Source: Rhypophila decipiens
Taxonomy: Eukaryota; Ascomycota; Sordariomycetes; Sordariales; Naviculisporaceae
DNA length: 64,000 nt
NCBI GenBank assembly: GCA_033297075.1
Contig: MU858101.1
Location: 1-64,000 of the forward strand
Direction of reading: 5' to 3'
Notes under the pieces: generated by a model
What the model saw: the letters and a program-made list of their open reading frames with translations, nothing else
What the model was told of the DNA's origin: nothing
The model's database searches: none
Made by a program: the position numbers and the translations under genes
In this document: one piece after another, positions 9,730 to 20,172 of the stretch
Position numbering within the stretch: position 1 is the stretch's first letter
How the letters are laid out: each line of letters starts with the position of its first letter

Positions 9730-12700
9730 ATGGCTCCAGCAGACCGTCTGGCCGTGCTGCCCTTTCTCCAGACCTGGAGCGGATCCCAGCTCCAACTGCG
9801 CGTCCTCTTGATCCCACGAGACAGCTTCATTGAGCCCCATGTCCGCATATATCCTCAGTCGGCCGACTTCTTCCCTTCGGCCACCCTCAAGTTCGACGTC
9901 TTGATCCAGCCGGGTCTCGATGCTGTCCCTCTTCGAAACAACGGTGATAACGTCCGTGTCAAAGAGGTGACATTTACCCCTATGGACACGGCCAGGCAGA
10001 TATTTGCCCAGCTGTTGGCTCAGGAGGACCCCATGGCCACCCCTGCCGCTCGACCTTCAAATGGCAGCATGAACAATCTTGGCGTGTTCAAGCATCTGCC
10101 TGCTTCGTATAGAACAGCTGTCGGATACTCGCCAGGGACAGGCGCCAAAGACGGACTCTTCTCGACTGGCAGCCAGTATTCGTGCTCCCTCAAAGAGATG
10201 GCCAGGCCCATCACCTACGAGCCTGTCACTCGACCGACCAGAAAGTCATGGGGTCAGATGATTTCAGGTCTTGTTCGCAACTCCAAGTTTGCCGAGCTGG
10301 CCGGTCTGGTTCGGGCCGTCACAGTCGACATCTCGGCGGCTCAGATGAACTTGGTCCGCAACGGAGCATTCGTCTTCTTGGTGCCCCAAGCTTCTGGTGG
10401 GAGTCCCGCTCTGGCATGCGAGCTCTACTCGGCTCGCATCCCGATCCTTGCAGAGTCTCCCAGGGAACTGTTTACCCCTGTGTTGTTTCCCGTTGTGGAA
10501 GCCTTGCCTGGGTCGGAATACGACGACATCTTTCCTGAAGCAGAGGACTACAGCGATGGCTGGGCGAAGGTGGTGCACTGTCGACAGCCTCAGAGAGCAG
10601 CGGTTGTCAAGGAGGAAGATGACGACGAGAACCCTGGTCAAGCTGAAGAGGCGGCCGGAACCAGACCAGTCAAGGAGATCGGCATCCAGATTGGCTGGGA
10701 CGACCAGCAAGTCACCATCTGGATGGACCGTCAGCTGGACTCGTCCACTGATTCTTTGCAGACTGGGCTCGGGATCCGCGGCTACTGCGTCGATGCGAGG
10801 TTCGCAGGCGAGGGCGATGACAAGTGGCGGTCTCTTGTTCACGCCAAGGGCTCATATGGCGTGGGGACCTTTCGACGAGACGACTTTGATCAAGACTCGG
10901 CCGTTGAAGTACATCCAGCTGCGTCCATTGACAAGGACCAACCGCCCAAGTTCTGGATGCCCATGTACTTTAGCACCTGGACTGGTCCGTCCTTGGTTGG
11001 TCTTGACAACGACCGCATGATTGTGGCAGGTCGTAAGCCGGATGCTGATGCCGGCATGCCCAAGTTGGAGGGAATCGCTCCTCCTGATCTGCCCCTGCTG
11101 TATGGCAGAGACTACGAATTCCGGGTCAGACTGCTGGACCAGACCGGCTGGGGTCCTGGACTCAAGTCTGCCCCAACCAACCCTGCGGTGAATCCAGTCT
11201 TTAACCATCCGTTCCGGAGATGGATCAAGCCGATGACTCCAGTTTTGGTGGGTAGCACGCCCGAAATTTATGGTGACCAGGACGACCGGGACCCCGGGAT
11301 GCTCAGGTTCTTGAGGCCAGGTCTTCAGATGCCAGCTGTCCAGTGCACAAACTACTATCCGGACGCGACAGAGAGACTGAAGGCCATGATTGAGGAGGAT
11401 GACGGCCAGGAACCGTCGCTTCCGGACCCGGATGTTGATAGGCTGGAGATGACTGTCCTGGTCGAAACATTGACCCAGGATACTCTCGTGGTCGACGGCA
11501 ACTTTCGCACTCTTTACAAGACCACTCGCACCTTTTCGTCAGACATCTCTGCCGCTCTTGATCTCGAATTTGACTGGGTGGACTGCTTTGATGTCGACCA
11601 CCCGGACCTGGACGATCCCAATAATACAGATCCGTGGAAGAGCCTGATTCTCACAGGACCGCTCAAGCTGCCCAAGTCTCGAACTGTGCGTCTCTGTGTG
11701 AGATCGCTCTGCAAAGAAGACTCGGCATTGGCATACTTTGGTGCCGATGATGTCCGTCGCAGTCCAGATGTCAAGTTGACTTTGCGCAAAAACGCAGCAA
11801 CAGAGAAGGATCTGTTTACCGCCACCAGTGCCAATGACCGGTTCAATGCGTGCTTCCTGCAGCCTCCAATCGAGGGTGTCAATCCAGCCACGACGGGAAC
11901 TGCTGCTGCCGTGCCCACCCCAGTGTCTCGTCTGGCCACCGAGATTGGGCTGCGCAACGATGGCAACATCCTCCGCTCTGCCCCTGGTCGACGTGTGGTA
12001 TTTGGATGCTCGGCCGGACTTGGGCATGCTATTGGACCTGACGGAAGCAGTCTCAACTTGGCGGGCAATGTCGCGCAACTTTGGATTGCCGTCATCAAAC
12101 TCACCATCAACCGAGACTGGACTTGGGATGGCCTAGTGCACAACAGCATTGTGGTGAGACGAACTATTGGAGACGACACGTCGACTACCATCGAATGCGT
12201 GCGGGTGAGCCCAACCAAGAACGTGAATCACGACGCCCTGTCTGGGCCCGAGATTATCCGCTCTGGCACTGATTTAGTGCTCATCGACGCCTTTGACCCG
12301 CTCCAGATCCCGTCTGCATCTGGCTTTCCCGACGAGATCAACGCCAGATATACAGTAAACTGGGACGTAATCAGGCACAGCGCCAACACTGTCACTCCAC
12401 AAGATGACCCTCTTGTCTTTTCCGTCCGTCTCCCTGTGACCACGGCTCCAACACAGCAACCCATGATCGTCTCGGCCGGCATCGCCCTGTCGCCATATAT
12501 GCCCTCCCCGCGCTACTCTAGCACGGCACCACGAACCCGGATGCTCTGGATCGAGCTCGCCGAGCCACCTCTGGATCCCCAAGACCGCTACTTTGCCCGT
12601 GTTCTCGCCCATGGGCCGGACCCGTTGCTCCTCTACCCGTCTACCAGCTTCAACAAGACTCCCATCCGGCCGGAAGCTCCTCTCCCTCTCGATCCCGAAC

Positions 12701-13500
12701 CCCTGCGACGAATCACGCTCTCTTCTTCTGATGACCGCGCAGGTCTGGACGCAATGCAGCCACTTGTACCCAGCACTTTACCGCCCAATTCACCACCTAA
12801 CACGGCAATCCTCCACTGGGGCCTGCCTCTCCCGCCAGGAACATCAGAAGATTCGCCGGACCTATTCGGCTTTTATACCTACGAAATCGGAGTAGGGCAC
12901 TACACATCCACCAATCCATCTTCTTCGGATCCTGAAAAGGCAAGATGGTGTACCGCGCAATCCCGATTCGGACCGCCCCTCCGCCTAACCGGCGTGCAAC
13001 ATCCCGCCCCGAACTTGGCCTGCGCAGCGTACCGGCCTGCCCCTGTCTCTCCGGATCTCGATATCCCCGATATAGCCGTTGAAGCAACCGCGCCATTAGC
13101 AAAGATATCTTACAAGATAGTCCCGACATCCATATGGTTCATGTTATATGCCCAGGCCCCGCTGTTGACTAATAACCCCAACCCCAACCCAGATGGCGGA
13201 ACTGGAAGCACCCGCCAGAACATCCTCCTGCTGAGACAACACGCTAATGCTTATAAAGAAATCTCGTTATCAGCGGGTGGGTATGCCATTGCGCAGTTTA
13301 AACGAAAGGATGTCCAGCAGGCGCTGCGGCGTGTGGGGTTTAGGACCACGGGCGTTGGACAGGCGCCGTTGAGTGTGCTTGCTGTTGAGATGGTGCAGAG
13401 GCCTGCGGATGCTGCGGCGACGGACCCGCTGGGGTATGGGTTGGGTACGGTCAGGATTTTGAGGGCTAGTTCGTTGGTTGAGGTTCGGGCGAGGTGTTGA
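9730..13500 (+). CDS. Giant intronless protein of unknown function (1,256 aa), divergent partner
   Basis: An uninterrupted 3.8-kb frame with ATG at 9730-9732. No signal peptide or membrane helix is seen. Notable stretches are LVRNGAFVFLVPQ (208-220, compare the partner gene), an acidic linker at about 292-316, GWDDQQVTIWMDRQ (322-335) and LLYGRDYEFRVRLLDQTGWG (456-475), the last resembling a fibronectin-like or other beta-sandwich strand pattern. The rest is beta-prone and Pro-rich. From memory only, phrases like these occur in very large uncharacterised bacterial proteins; I could not check this. Absence of introns and the head-to-head partner suggest the two genes moved or were maintained as a unit. 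Function unknown. Confidence 0.88.
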   Translation: MAPADRLAVLPFLQTWSGSQLQLRVLLIPRDSFIEPHVRIYPQSADFFPSATLKFDVLIQPGLDAVPLRNNGDNVRVKEVTFTPMDTARQIFAQLLAQEDPMATPAARPSNGSMNNLGVFKHLPASYRTAVGYSPGTGAKDGLFSTGSQYSCSLKEMARPITYEPVTRPTRKSWGQMISGLVRNSKFAELAGLVRAVTVDISAAQMNLVRNGAFVFLVPQASGGSPALACELYSARIPILAESPRELFTPVLFPVVEALPGSEYDDIFPEAEDYSDGWAKVVHCRQPQRAAVVKEEDDDENPGQAEEAAGTRPVKEIGIQIGWDDQQVTIWMDRQLDSSTDSLQTGLGIRGYCVDARFAGEGDDKWRSLVHAKGSYGVGTFRRDDFDQDSAVEVHPAASIDKDQPPKFWMPMYFSTWTGPSLVGLDNDRMIVAGRKPDADAGMPKLEGIAPPDLPLLYGRDYEFRVRLLDQTGWGPGLKSAPTNPAVNPVFNHPFRRWIKPMTPVLVGSTPEIYGDQDDRDPGMLRFLRPGLQMPAVQCTNYYPDATERLKAMIEEDDGQEPSLPDPDVDRLEMTVLVETLTQDTLVVDGNFRTLYKTTRTFSSDISAALDLEFDWVDCFDVDHPDLDDPNNTDPWKSLILTGPLKLPKSRTVRLCVRSLCKEDSALAYFGADDVRRSPDVKLTLRKNAATEKDLFTATSANDRFNACFLQPPIEGVNPATTGTAAAVPTPVSRLATEIGLRNDGNILRSAPGRRVVFGCSAGLGHAIGPDGSSLNLAGNVAQLWIAVIKLTINRDWTWDGLVHNSIVVRRTIGDDTSTTIECVRVSPTKNVNHDALSGPEIIRSGTDLVLIDAFDPLQIPSASGFPDEINARYTVNWDVIRHSANTVTPQDDPLVFSVRLPVTTAPTQQPMIVSAGIALSPYMPSPRYSSTAPRTRMLWIELAEPPLDPQDRYFARVLAHGPDPLLLYPSTSFNKTPIRPEAPLPLDPEPLRRITLSSSDDRAGLDAMQPLVPSTLPPNSPPNTAILHWGLPLPPGTSEDSPDLFGFYTYEIGVGHYTSTNPSSSDPEKARWCTAQSRFGPPLRLTGVQHPAPNLACAAYRPAPVSPDLDIPDIAVEATAPLAKISYKIVPTSIWFMLYAQAPLLTNNPNPNPDGGTGSTRQNILLLRQHANAYKEISLSAGGYAIAQFKRKDVQQALRRVGFRTTGVGQAPLSVLAVEMVQRPADAAATDPLGYGLGTVRILRASSLVEVRARC

Positions 13501-16007
13501 TTTTGTTGAATGGTAAATGGTGAAGATGTTCTAAAGAAACTCCGAATTCCCGTCGGGCGAGTACCTGACGTCCAAAAAGAGACTTGTTTTGTTTGTCAAT
13601 TTAATCCCATATTTAAGTGGTACTTGTCATCCGTACCGATATCTTGCTGTTGAATACCAGATAGCGTTCATACATCTTGTACCATTATGGTACTACGTAC
13701 AGATACTACTGTTCATAAAGGTAACGTTAGATAGAAATGATGATTAACTCTGTTTACATCTTTTATTCTCGCCCCTGATTTTGGCAAAACAGCAAACCAG
13801 ACTGATTACACACTAAAAGTATATCAGTGTTTAAAGCTCAAGAACTCCTTCATTATCGAACATCGGCACTCATAATCAGCATGGGAAATGATAGTTTATC
13901 TTAACTACTTATCTATCTTGGCCTCTGATTCTACAGGCCGCGCATATCTCATACATACACCAGGAATACGGGTTACCATGCACGTCTAGTGTGGCTTTGA
14001 GCTATATAACTGCCGTTAAAGCCCCTTCTGGGATTAGTACAACGGCTACATCACAGCTGAATTATGTAAGTGACTTGACTGATAGGAACGATATTCTAGA
14101 AACGGATTAGCACTGAGGCGCTGCATGTTTCAAAAGACCTTATTCCATCTTGCTTGGACACCGTTGGTCACCCCACCGTCCGTGATCCATTTCTGTGCAG
14201 GTGCAGCGCGAACCAGAAGCAAGAACACGCAGCCAAGATATTTATACTTTTGTTCCAGCAAACCTTCAAACTACCCGACCCTCCATCTTGGCCCTCCCGT
14301 TCAGTGGTTCACCAAGCTCATGATCTGACCCAGATGATAGATCCTCACCCCAGCTGTCTTTTAAGTCATGGATTTGACTAAGCGCACCTATCAAGCTGGC
14401 AGTTTTCCAATATTCTGCACTTCAACAGCTTGGGCTTGTAGATCTTGAAACAAAACAGAATAGACTATTGATTCTCGACGTTGGCTAAGCTGACGATAGG
14501 TCACATGCAGTCTTGTGTGGGTGACCTTTCCCAACGGTGTTCTTGAGCCAAGTGCCCAGCTTGCTGCTTCCTTGCGGTAAGGACAAGCCCAGACTACAGT
14601 TGACCTGCAGGAACACGAGACCGTCTTTTGTCCTGCCTGTTTTCGACTCATCAAATTTCATTCCCGACCAGCATGTTTGATGGTTTGTGTTGTCGTACAA
14701 GTTCTACATATCAAGATGACCTCGGACCGCAGAGCCGACTCACCGAGCACAAGTCAAAGTCGGTGAGTTCCAACTGGGTGAAAGATCACATCAGACAATT
14801 TACCATCAGGCACAGTACAGCAGAACCTTGCGTGATGCTCTGACCGTTCCGCTAAGCCAGCGGACGATCCCGCGAACGGCATGCATGCCTCGCAGACGCG
14901 GGAGGCGGGATGGCCATGTCAACGGCATGCCCATTACAGTGTAGCGTAGCCAATATACCACATAGTAGGTGCCCATAGTGCCACATGCTAAGATCAAAAG
15001 TCTCCTAGCGTCCATTCGTCAAGCCCTAGGGAGAAATAAATAGCCTCTATACTACCTGCAGGTTGCACCAAGATGACCCGAATGTGCACCGGTGAGGTGA
15101 CGAGGTGAGTAGCTCGCTAGACGAATGAAATCACCTTCCCCTTTTCATGGTTTCTTTGATAAGCATGGAAAAAGTCCCCCCCACCCTTCCCACGCCCTCG
15201 CATGTGCAGCTGCGAGGCAAAGCACCGGTCAACTGGGACTAATATGTGCAAGCCCAGCGATTTGAGGTGTGAACATGCCACAGACCGGGTTAATACGGCG
15301 TAAGCAAGGCAAGCCAGCGACGGGATTGGACGCCTGTCTGTAGAGTTCCTGGTGAACCACAGTAAGTGGAATTTAGGTTCGACATCCATCAAGATAATAT
15401 TACAGGTCAAAAGATCTGACCACCACCCATGGTAGCACAATACCGGGTTCAAGAAGCCTGTCACAGATTGGGCAACGACATTCGTAGACGATACGAGAGA
15501 GACGAGTCGAGATCCTTAATCATCCCTCTGCAGGTGTTGAATAGATTGTAGAAAGTGTTATGTAACAAGCCCTGGCTCACCTCCCTACCTCGCCTCTTTG
15601 GGGATACAGTATACATTACGGGTTCATTAATCGAGCAGACACACCGATGCCCATAGCCACCACCATCAAGCGCATCCTGGTGATCGAAATGCCTGACCGA
15701 GGACAGACTCTTGGCTCTCTCTCATCATGGGAAGATGCCCGAGATGCCCGCGCGTGTGAAAAGGCGCATCGACCTGCATGCCAAAGACTATTGAGATGAG
15801 CTAAGGCATGTTTTCAAGTTGATATTGCAAAGGTGAGGATGGAAGACCGCCGCGTGACTGACAGAGCCGTCTATAAAGACTCGATCATCTCTCCTGTTCA
15901 TCAGCTCAGTCTTGTTCTCCTCCATCCCTCAGATCATCATACTCATTCAGAACCCCAAAATTATTTATTTGAGATATCCAATCAACAAACATTTAATTCT
16001 TTACAAT
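13501..16007. other. Long gene-free stretch, AT-rich in its first 600 bp
   Basis: About 2.5 kb without a supportable gene. The part at roughly 13600-14110 is visibly AT-rich and stop-dense, while 14100-15830 is of mixed composition with only short incoherent frames. It may be degraded repeat or transposon DNA, but no terminal repeats or coding remnants were recognised. Confidence 0.45.
15872..15877 (+). promoter_or_regulatory. TATA box of the small secreted protein gene
   Basis: TATAAA lies 136 bp upstream of the ATG at 16008, leaving a leader of about 100 nt that is A/C-rich just before the start, as is common for fungal genes. Confidence 0.5.
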
Positions 16008-16410
16008 ATGGTCAGAATCACCAAGCTCGCTCTCGCCCTCGCGGCTACTGCCATCACAGGCGTCAGCGCCATCAAGAAGCCATGCCGTTACCCCTATGAC
16101 AACTGCGGCTGGGTCCTGGCCAGTGCCGAGTACGGTAGGTTGACAGCTTTCTTACTCGCCTCGTCATACTTCTTGGTCAACCATGACATACATCACACCT
16201 TGACCTACCTCTTACCATCATGCTAACAAGACAACAGGCTACACATACGCGCAGCTCCAGGCAGCGGCCAATACCACCGTCGGCCATCTGATCTACGATG
16301 CCGTGTACAGCTGCATGGACTTGGCCGGAACCATCGAGTACGCATATGCCTGCAGTGGGCCGGGTCAGTGCCAAACTGGCGTCGTGCCCAACGACAACTG
16401 CCTGACATGA
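16008..16410 (+). CDS. Small secreted cysteine-rich protein (99 aa, one intron)
   Basis: Exons are 16008-16134 and 16238-16410. The intron 16135-16237 has donor GTAGGT, branch GCTAAC at 16222 and acceptor CAG. The product begins with a signal peptide (MVRITKLALALAATAITGVS, then A) and leaves a mature part of about 78 residues with six cysteines (KPCRYPYDNCGW, YSCMD, YACSG, GQCQ, DNCLT), which could form three disulfides. There are Tyr/Gly-rich stretches (YGYTYAQLQAA). Size, secretion signal and even Cys count fit a fungal effector-like or hydrophobin-unrelated small secreted protein. I know no defined domain. It lies 277 bp from the 3' end of the esterase gene, which is convergent. Confidence 0.8.
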
Positions 16411-16686
16411 GGACATGTATTGCATGGCAAGGACTCGGACTTCGTTGTACCAGTCCTGTCCGGGTACCGAAGTCTTGTAAATGGTCAGGAGCACAAATGA
16501 ACCTCTTCTTAGTCTATCAGTCCAAAGTTCAAAGGTATCATGATGGATCATCATGTAACTTTTTCTTGAGTAAATTTCAGCTTCATATTTACTAGCATCC
16601 ATAGTCAAGTCTTACAAGCACCTCAATCTCATCCAAACAAGAGAAATCAAACAACAATTCCAACCTTGTATCCACTGACCTGCTCC

Positions 16687-18327
16687 CTAAGAACGGGGCC
16701 TATCCGGATCATACGCATCATCAAAGACAGGACAGCGCCCATCAACAACAACCGGATCAACCAACGTAATCCCATCCCTCCCTCCCTCCCCACCAATATT
16801 CGCCAACGACTCTTTCACACTCCCATACGGCACCCATCCCGGCCCAGAAGCAGGGTCCCGTGCAAAAGCCCCCCAAGCAGCCATCATCTTCCTACTAAGC
16901 TCCTGATTCGCCTTGCTTGCTGCTTGAGAAGACGGCCCAAACACAAAAGCAACATCGCTCCCATGGCCCGCTAACCTGCCTCCAGGAAGCGAAGCATTAA
17001 ACACATACCTCCATATCGGATTCGTCCCCAGCGCCGCAATCAAGTTGGCGTCGTACGTCGTCGTGCATGCAAAGTGGAAATCGGAATGGAGCATGTGTTT
17101 GGCGTCTGCTTCTGTCTGGATCTGCCAGCTCGTCCCCGGGGCATACGCCCTCTTGACAGCTTCCCGGTTGGTGGTGTCGTTGCTGCCCGGGTAGATAACG
17201 TCGACCCACTGATCAAAACCCTTGGATGCAATTCCTGCTGTTGGGAAGATATTCCCTTCGTCAAAGGTACTCCCCACCAGCACCGGGACGTCGACAGTCC
17301 GCCCGGCTCGTCGTGCAGAATCTGAATCCCCGACACTAGAAAGACCGTCGTCGTCCACGGGTGGAAACAAAAGGTTGACCCTGGAGACAGCGCTCTTGAC
17401 CTCGTCGAACGTCTTGGCCTGGACACAAGGCAGCACCTTCTCCCCTTCAAGCTCACAATTCAGCGCCCGAGCCAGCGTAAAGAAGGGCATCTCGTCCTCT
17501 CTATTCCCCGTCCCTAAACCAGTCACATCCCGCCCAATCCCCAGGGCTACCCTCGTAAAAGTATGTAATCCCCCAGATTGCATTATTGCCCCCTGAAACA
17601 AGGACTTCTCCTTCTCAAACGGCTGGCTGAGTAATTTAGCATCAACCGACACCGCCCCTGCACTCTCCCCAAAGATCGTAACCCTGTCAGGATCCCCTCC
17701 AAACAAGTTGATATTGTCCTTAACCCACTCCAAAACAAGCTTCTGATCTCCAAACCCCGCGTTCAGCTCGGTGGGCGGGATACCGGGGACTTTTCCTGGA
17801 AAGCCAAAGACTCCGAGGCGGTATTGCGCCGCTATGACGATGACATTTTCATTTGCTGCCAGGATCGAGCCGTCGGTTCCAGAGATCGAGCCGGATTGGA
17901 GAGCCCCGCCGTGCCACCAGATCATTACTGGTACCGGCTTTTTTTCATCCTTCTTCTTGGTGGAGGAATTGTTGGGAGCAGGGGCAGGGGCGAAGAGATT
18001 GAGAAAGAGACAATCTTCCCTTTCTGTGCAGGAAAATGGCTGGGTGGTAGCTCTGATGAAACTTGTGCTGTCGTTGCGTGGGGAGGGACTGGGAAGTCGA
18101 GCGGCGAGGAAGCGCTTGGGGGGCGGCGAGCCGAATCGGATTCCGAGGAATTTGTTCACTGTTACGGCGGTTGCGGCTCCGGTTGAGGATGGGGAGATGG
18201 TTATTTTTGTGGTTGTCCCTTCGTAGGCTGCATCTTTGAGTTTGACTGTTGGGTTTCTTGGTGTTACTGTTGCTTGGGATGATGCTAAGCTGAGGCAGCT
18301 TGAGAGGAGGAGGGTTTGGAACTTCAT
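16687..18327 (-). CDS. Secreted type-B carboxylesterase/lipase (alpha/beta hydrolase)
   Basis: 546 aa, intronless. A signal peptide (MKFQTLLLSSCLSLASSQA) directs export. The carboxylesterase type-B signatures are present: EDCLFLNLFAP (about 104-114), oxyanion-loop WHGGALQSG (138-146), nucleophile GESAG with Ser222, an acidic residue near 356-357 in VGSTFDEGNIF, and His455 in GHGSDVAFVFG. Family members cleave carboxylic esters such as lipids, cholinesters or plant-wall esters; substrate cannot be read from sequence. Length matches the family (about 530-570 aa). Catalytic triad looks complete, so it should be active. Confidence 0.93.
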   Translation of the reverse strand: MKFQTLLLSSCLSLASSQATVTPRNPTVKLKDAAYEGTTTKITISPSSTGAATAVTVNKFLGIRFGSPPPKRFLAARLPSPSPRNDSTSFIRATTQPFSCTEREDCLFLNLFAPAPAPNNSSTKKKDEKKPVPVMIWWHGGALQSGSISGTDGSILAANENVIVIAAQYRLGVFGFPGKVPGIPPTELNAGFGDQKLVLEWVKDNINLFGGDPDRVTIFGESAGAVSVDAKLLSQPFEKEKSLFQGAIMQSGGLHTFTRVALGIGRDVTGLGTGNREDEMPFFTLARALNCELEGEKVLPCVQAKTFDEVKSAVSRVNLLFPPVDDDGLSSVGDSDSARRAGRTVDVPVLVGSTFDEGNIFPTAGIASKGFDQWVDVIYPGSNDTTNREAVKRAYAPGTSWQIQTEADAKHMLHSDFHFACTTTYDANLIAALGTNPIWRYVFNASLPGGRLAGHGSDVAFVFGPSSQAASKANQELSRKMMAAWGAFARDPASGPGWVPYGSVKESLANIGGEGGRDGITLVDPVVVDGRCPVFDDAYDPDRPRS

Positions 18328-19120
18328 CGTCGTGCCGTTTGGTAATTAACTTTGGAGGTCATTGAACTTGACCTTTTGAGTATATATGGGATGAAGATTG
18401 AAGCTGTGTGGGGGGGATCAAGGGCTCAAGGGGTGAGACTTCTTCGCCTGCGAGGAAAGTAGAGGATAATTATAAGCGACGGACCCAAGAGGGATCTCGG
18501 CAGCGTAGACATGACCTCCCTACTTGATCGCTAGATCCCGTCTCTATAGTAATGGTTTGCGCGTCTCTGGCGTAGCCTTTTGACGCACGAATCCCAGGGC
18601 CGGGCGATATTAGCCAAGTGGTTTCATCCGCCATCTACACGTAACCGAGATCGAATAGATTAGGCCGTCCTCACGATCCGGGGACCGCCTGCTTTATACC
18701 CTTTGGAAAATGCCGACCCAAATACCGGTGTCTTGGTACTATAGATCTGTTCGGAGCAGGACATGGCCGTGCTCATGTCAACATTATAACTGTTTAGCGA
18801 TTGGCGCGATTGGTGACGCGATATGCATTGTGCAAGTAGAGTTGCGAACACTGTCCAAACTAGAGCTTTTGTCTTGGTCGCTCTCGTTATCTTGAGATTA
18901 TTACTTTGTGGATATGAAGCATTCTGACTCGGTTACCTTGTAAAAACGTGATTTCACAGGAATTTCCATTTCCCAACTTGACGATGAAAAGACCTCCGGC
19001 TTCTTCGACGATTCTCCTTCTGAAATCTCAATTCTCAAATAAACGCTCTCATATAGGGGCTCGCAGATTCAGCTTCATTTCTCTTCTCATTCCTTCCTAT
19101 CACTCATGGTCCATATCAAA
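18328..19120. other. Intergenic, no gene seen
   Basis: Esterase promoter side followed by sequence without a supportable frame. The duplicated tRNA-flank segment starts at about 19121. Confidence 0.5.
18381..18387 (-). promoter_or_regulatory. TATA-like box of the esterase gene
   Basis: A TATATA run lies on the minus strand about 55 bp upstream of the esterase ATG (18327). Spacing is plausible for a core promoter with a short leader. Confidence 0.35.
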
Positions 19121-19434
19121 TGAACCCGGCCTGGATGGCAGCCTGTTGATATACCAAACAATGTCACTAGAGACATACTTACCAGGTGTCAAAAAATCTC
19201 TCATGAGAATCAGGTTGCTGACAGCCGCATGATGCTGCGATGCATTACCGGAAGTCTATCCAAGCAAGATTTGAGGCGCCGCCACGCAGAGACAAAGTCC
19301 CATTCTCGGAGTTCCGGCGTTCATGAGCACAATCAAGACCTCGGCCTAATATCAGTCATCAAGCGTCAGTGGTTTAGTGGTAAAATCCATCGTTGCCATC
19401 GATGGGCCCCGTGTTCGATTCACGGCTGACGCAG
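19121..19434 (+). repeat. Duplicated tRNA-Gly locus, copy A
   Basis: This segment begins tgaaccc and ends with the intact tRNA-Gly. It aligns by eye with 19928-20215 plus 20471-20482: shared landmarks are tgttgatatac, a ctctcatg...aga block, gcgatcaag/gcacaatcaag and cagtcatcaagcgtca. Divergence is considerable, so the duplication is old. Confidence 0.65.
19363..19433 (+). tRNA. tRNA-Gly (anticodon GCC)
   Basis: 71 nt cloverleaf. The acceptor stem GCGTCAG pairs perfectly with CTGACGC, followed by discriminator A. D arm is GTGGTTTAGTGGTAAAAT-like, the anticodon stem CATCG/CGATG encloses loop TTGCCAT with GCC in the middle, and the T arm CCGTG-TTCGATT-CACGG is perfectly paired. There is no intron. 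It should charge glycine and decode GGC/GGU. A T-run that could stop Pol III appears only at about 19555, leaving a long trailer. Confidence 0.95.
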
Positions 19435-19927
19435 GGGACGCGGCTGGCATGACTTCTGCTCGACAAGCGCCAGGAGCCCATGGAAACGTTCGCTCGTATC
19501 ATGGGCTCTTGACGCTTGGTGAGCACAAGTCGTTCCAGGCGCCGTCCTGCTTCCCTTTTTTTTTTAAAAAGTTTTTTTTATAGATCTATAAGAATGTTTT
19601 CTTACTGTTTTCTTCGTGCTTTTGTAGAATAAAAATCATACATATCGCCTTCTTCAGTTTTGCATTTTTTATTCCAGTAAGGGTTCCCTTTTACTTGAAC
19701 TTATATACGATACGTAGGTGTAAGCAAACCTCTACGAGTGTCTCACCGCCTGTACTAGTAGTGACAACTGGTATGTCGTGTCATTACAAGACGGACGACA
19801 CTTCAAGAATTTCTTCCGTCTTTCTAACCCGGTCATGGATTACTTAGCTGCCTTGCGAGTTACCCTGTGCGTTGTCACGATAGTAACACTGATGAGGCGC
19901 AACCGACGGACGGACGGAGATAGCGGG
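19435..19927. other. Intergenic, T-rich run, no gene seen
   Basis: A run of T residues at about 19555-19580 is the first strong Pol III terminator-like signal after the tRNA. The remainder shows no gene. Confidence 0.4.
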
Positions 19928-20172
19928 TGAACCCAAGGTGGGCTGGATGTCAAGTTGTTGATATACTGAAAATGCTCCTAGTAGTACCCTCCGGGTCTCA
20001 AAACAGCTCTCATGGAGAAATAAAGTTGGCCAACAGCAGCCACAGCCGAGGGTATGATATCATATTCATGACCAGCTTTGAGCTGCTTCCCAATCGGCAA
20101 AGTCTCGGGATGCAAGCATTCTCATGTAAGCGCGATCAAGAACGCTGCCCAACATCAATGATCAGTCATCAA

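Noticed and set aside
9487..9840. Frames on both strands in the gap between the giant genes
   Set aside because: They overlap the start of the 9730 gene or are low-complexity; nothing supports a third gene there.
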